Origin: an uncultured Bacteroidales bacterium
GTDB taxonomy: Bacteria; Bacteroidota; Bacteroidia; Bacteroidales; UBA3663
NCBI GenBank assembly: GCA_937899265.1
Contig: CALBPV010000091.1
Location: 1 to 56,997 of the forward strand
Direction: 5' to 3'
Length of the DNA stretch: 56,997 bases
The position numbers and the translations under genes were made by a program. Position 1 is the stretch's first letter. Each line of letters starts with the position of its first letter. Positions 55,768 through 56,997 of the stretch are shown one piece after another. Below the pieces are notes generated by a model that had not been told where the DNA came from, made no database searches, and saw only the letters and a program-made list of their open reading frames with translations.

Positions 55768-56517
55768 TTATACCTGCCAACGGCGATTGGCTATAAACAC
55801 AACGTCACCTTTCTTCAGACCTATCGACACCGTGGAGCTTATCGTAATGGTCGGGAGTTCCTTCTCGTCTTTCTCCAAATCCATGGCTCTGAGTTCCACA
55901 TCGTATGATTTCTTCGACTCTGCCTCACGGGCTTCCTCTTTAGCCATGATAGATTTGAAAAGCGAGTCATCAGGCATGGTGCGCTTGTAGTTCCTGTTTT
56001 TTTCAGATTCAGACTCCTCCTTTCGCCTCAGATTGTGTGCAGCCACAACATTGGAAGTTTCCTCAAACTGTACAGTAGGTATCTTTTCGTCAATCACAGT
56101 ACCCTTCAACGGCGATTGGAGAGGCGTACGCTGGGGGGTATTCTTGTTTTTTTCAAATTGAGGTGCGGGCTCAGATTCCGCTACATTGATTGCGACCGTA
56201 GCTTTTAAAGCTTTGGATGCATTTGCTTCCGCTGTTGTTCCCGACGTTTTGGGCTGGGATGCTTCAATCGGAGAAGACATTACTACTGTGCCTGCAATTT
56301 CTGACGGAGCAATATGTTTTTTCTCCGTCACAGGAATTGTAGCATTCTCTTCTTCATCATTCTCCAAATGTACTACAGTCGTAGCCCTCACATCTTTGTT
56401 GGAAGCATATTCTTCATGAAACACTTCTTCAGGTTCTGCCGTATCTAAAGACTGATTGCATTTCTGACAAAAATGGACGTGAGACGGATTATTCCATCCG
56501 CAATTGTTACATCTCAT
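55768..56517 (-). CDS. Zinc-ribbon protein with repeated Thr-Val/Ile motifs
   Basis: 249 residues from the start at 56517 (MRCNNCGWNNPS); the frame is open to 56574 but the added residues lie in the leader. A Cys4 ribbon (C3, C6, C17, C20) is followed by a long low-complexity region with motifs of the form T-[VIM]-x-hydrophobic at T47 (TVVH), T60 (TIPV), T77 (TVVM), T107 (TVAI), T140 (TVID), T148 (TVQF), T180 (TMPD), T223 (TITI) and T229 (TVSI). The end is GLKKGDVVFIANRRWQV. It has no enzyme motif and looks like a multi-site phospho-scaffold for the kinases and FHA proteins; inference. First gene of the run. Confidence 0.75.
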   Translation of the reverse strand: MRCNNCGWNNPSHVHFCQKCNQSLDTAEPEEVFHEEYASNKDVRATTVVHLENDEEENATIPVTEKKHIAPSEIAGTVVMSSPIEASQPKTSGTTAEANASKALKATVAINVAESEPAPQFEKNKNTPQRTPLQSPLKGTVIDEKIPTVQFEETSNVVAAHNLRRKEESESEKNRNYKRTMPDDSLFKSIMAKEEAREAESKKSYDVELRAMDLEKDEKELPTITISSTVSIGLKKGDVVFIANRRWQV

Positions 56518-56576
56518 ATTATAACACTCAGTTCTTGCAATCTCCGACAAGAATTTCTTGGAAAAAATAACCACAC

Positions 56577-56614
56577 AAAAAAAAGCGTGAGATTCGTACT
56601 GCTACTTATCTCAC
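56577..56614 (-). terminator. Intrinsic terminator or attenuator in the leader of the kinase gene set
   Basis: GTGAGAT (56587-56593) and ATCTCAC (56608-56614) form a 7-bp stem extended by a G-C pair; on the minus strand it is followed by GCTTTTTTTTG. It lies only 60 bp before the first start codon (56517), so it either ends an upstream RNA or attenuates this operon. Confidence 0.65.
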
Positions 56615-56838
56615 TCTTCAGGCCGTCGAACTTGCCTAACTCTGAAAGATAAGCAACTTCGAAGCCCACGCCGATATGAATACTCTCCCAACGATTTAAA
56701 CGCAAGAGGCAATATTGCATCTGCATATACCGAAAGGGGATGTGTAACCATATCCCTGGACATCTACCGTTGCAACCTTCTACAGAGTTTCTTCAAGTGT
56801 TCGACGTTTGAAGAGTAGAAGACGCGTAAAGTAAACGC
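56615..56838 (-). ncRNA. Candidate structured leader RNA or small RNA
   Basis: No convincing gene in 56575-56883. On the minus strand several nested inverted repeats occur: CTTCTAC (56777-56783)/GTAGAAG (56815-56821) enclosing CTTCAA (56791-56796)/TTGAAG (56808-56813), GCGT/ACGC at 56824-56838, and GGGAT/ATCCC near 56732-56756. Together with the terminator that follows, this makes a roughly 260-nt RNA-like unit. A 70-codon minus-strand frame crosses it, but it runs into the start of the next gene and has no family likeness. No perfect promoter was found. Confidence 0.4.
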
Positions 56839-56883
56839 CTTTTATGTTAATAATTCCTTTTCCCACCTCTTCCTTTCAAACTC

Positions 56884-56997
56884 TTACAAGTTTGGAGGAA
56901 TGCCCGCCTCGGCATGTTGACCGTTGAGGATCTTCAAACCTTGGCTCGGCGTAGGCAGTTTATCTTCGGTGTCATGTGGAACCCGTCCAACTACACA
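56884..56997 (-). CDS. Possible C-terminal end of an upstream minus-strand gene
   Basis: An open minus-strand frame enters from the window edge and stops at TAA (56884-56886). Its last residues include HDTEDKLPTPSQGLKILNG and end in GIPPNL. The strand agrees with the neighbouring operon, but 37 codons are too few to be sure, and a plus-strand frame (ATG at 56914) is also open. Confidence 0.3.
   Translation of the reverse strand, partial: CVVGRVPHDTEDKLPTPSQGLKILNGQHAEAGIPPNL

Noticed and set aside
37392..56574. Calling the locus a type VI secretion system
   Set aside because: Only a TssR-like protein and the Fha/kinase/PP2C regulation theme fit; no sheath, Hcp, VgrG or ClpV genes are in the window.
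56914..56997. Plus-strand start of a possible gene at the right edge (MLTVEDLQTLARRR...)
   Set aside because: Only 28 codons; the opposite frame is equally open and agrees in strand with its neighbours.

Overview
The window looks like a chromosomal segment of a Bacteroidota bacterium, probably order Bacteroidales and perhaps Prevotellaceae-like. The evidence is type III glutamine synthetase, a frdCAB-order succinate:quinone oxidoreductase, LruC-domain lipoproteins, T9SS-type C-terminal sorting domains, Sel1 and S41/C1/S9 peptidases of the usual Bacteroidales kinds, and repeated TAnnTTTG (-7) promoter boxes. Genus assignment is inference.

Region 1 (1-31.3 kb) is core or near-core genome, G+C-richer by eye. 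It holds the 3' part of glnN, der, two LruC surface lipoproteins, frdCAB, dusB, and a long minus-strand run: S41 protease, C1 peptidase, serine acetyltransferase, THUMP RNA methyltransferase, dipeptidyl peptidase IV, purD, a membrane protein and a sodium:solute symporter. An outer-membrane barrel protein, a Sel1/Nudix pair, asparaginase and a 1483-aa secreted multidomain pectinesterase follow.

Region 2 (31.6-37.4 kb) is a small plastic island. It holds an HD hydrolase gene broken by an internal deletion, a 7-bp repeat tract in that gene's leader, two small unknown ORFs behind a good promoter, a three-gene RNA-repair cassette (SAM methyltransferase, KxDG RNA ligase, HD-Pnk end-healing enzyme) with GC-rich palindromes on both sides, and a truncated AAA+ ATPase.

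Region 3 (37.4-56.6 kb) is the most unusual part: fourteen minus-strand genes packed head to tail. They encode two Hanks-type Ser/Thr kinases (one with a C-terminal FHA domain), a membrane-anchored PP2C phosphatase, an FHA-FHA-TM-trypsin-like protease with an intact triad, an FHA-TM-coiled-coil protein whose protease domain has lost its catalytic His and Ser, a zinc-ribbon protein rich in Thr-Val/Ile motifs, a MacB/FtsX-like ABC transporter pair, a periplasmic vWA protein resembling TssR, an outer-membrane barrel protein, a T9SS-type secreted protein, further envelope proteins and a 43-aa lipoprotein missed by length cut-offs. I read this as a trans-envelope phosphothreonine signalling system: kinases and phosphatase set Thr phosphorylation in the cytoplasm, FHA domains read it, and membrane-anchored (pseudo)proteases, the ABC transporter and the vWA/OM/T9SS proteins may act outward. 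No core type VI secretion genes (tssB, tssC, hcp, clpV) are in the window. The ~400 bp before the first gene is a non-coding leader with nested hairpins and an intrinsic terminator.

No tRNA, rRNA, CRISPR array or intact insertion sequence was seen.
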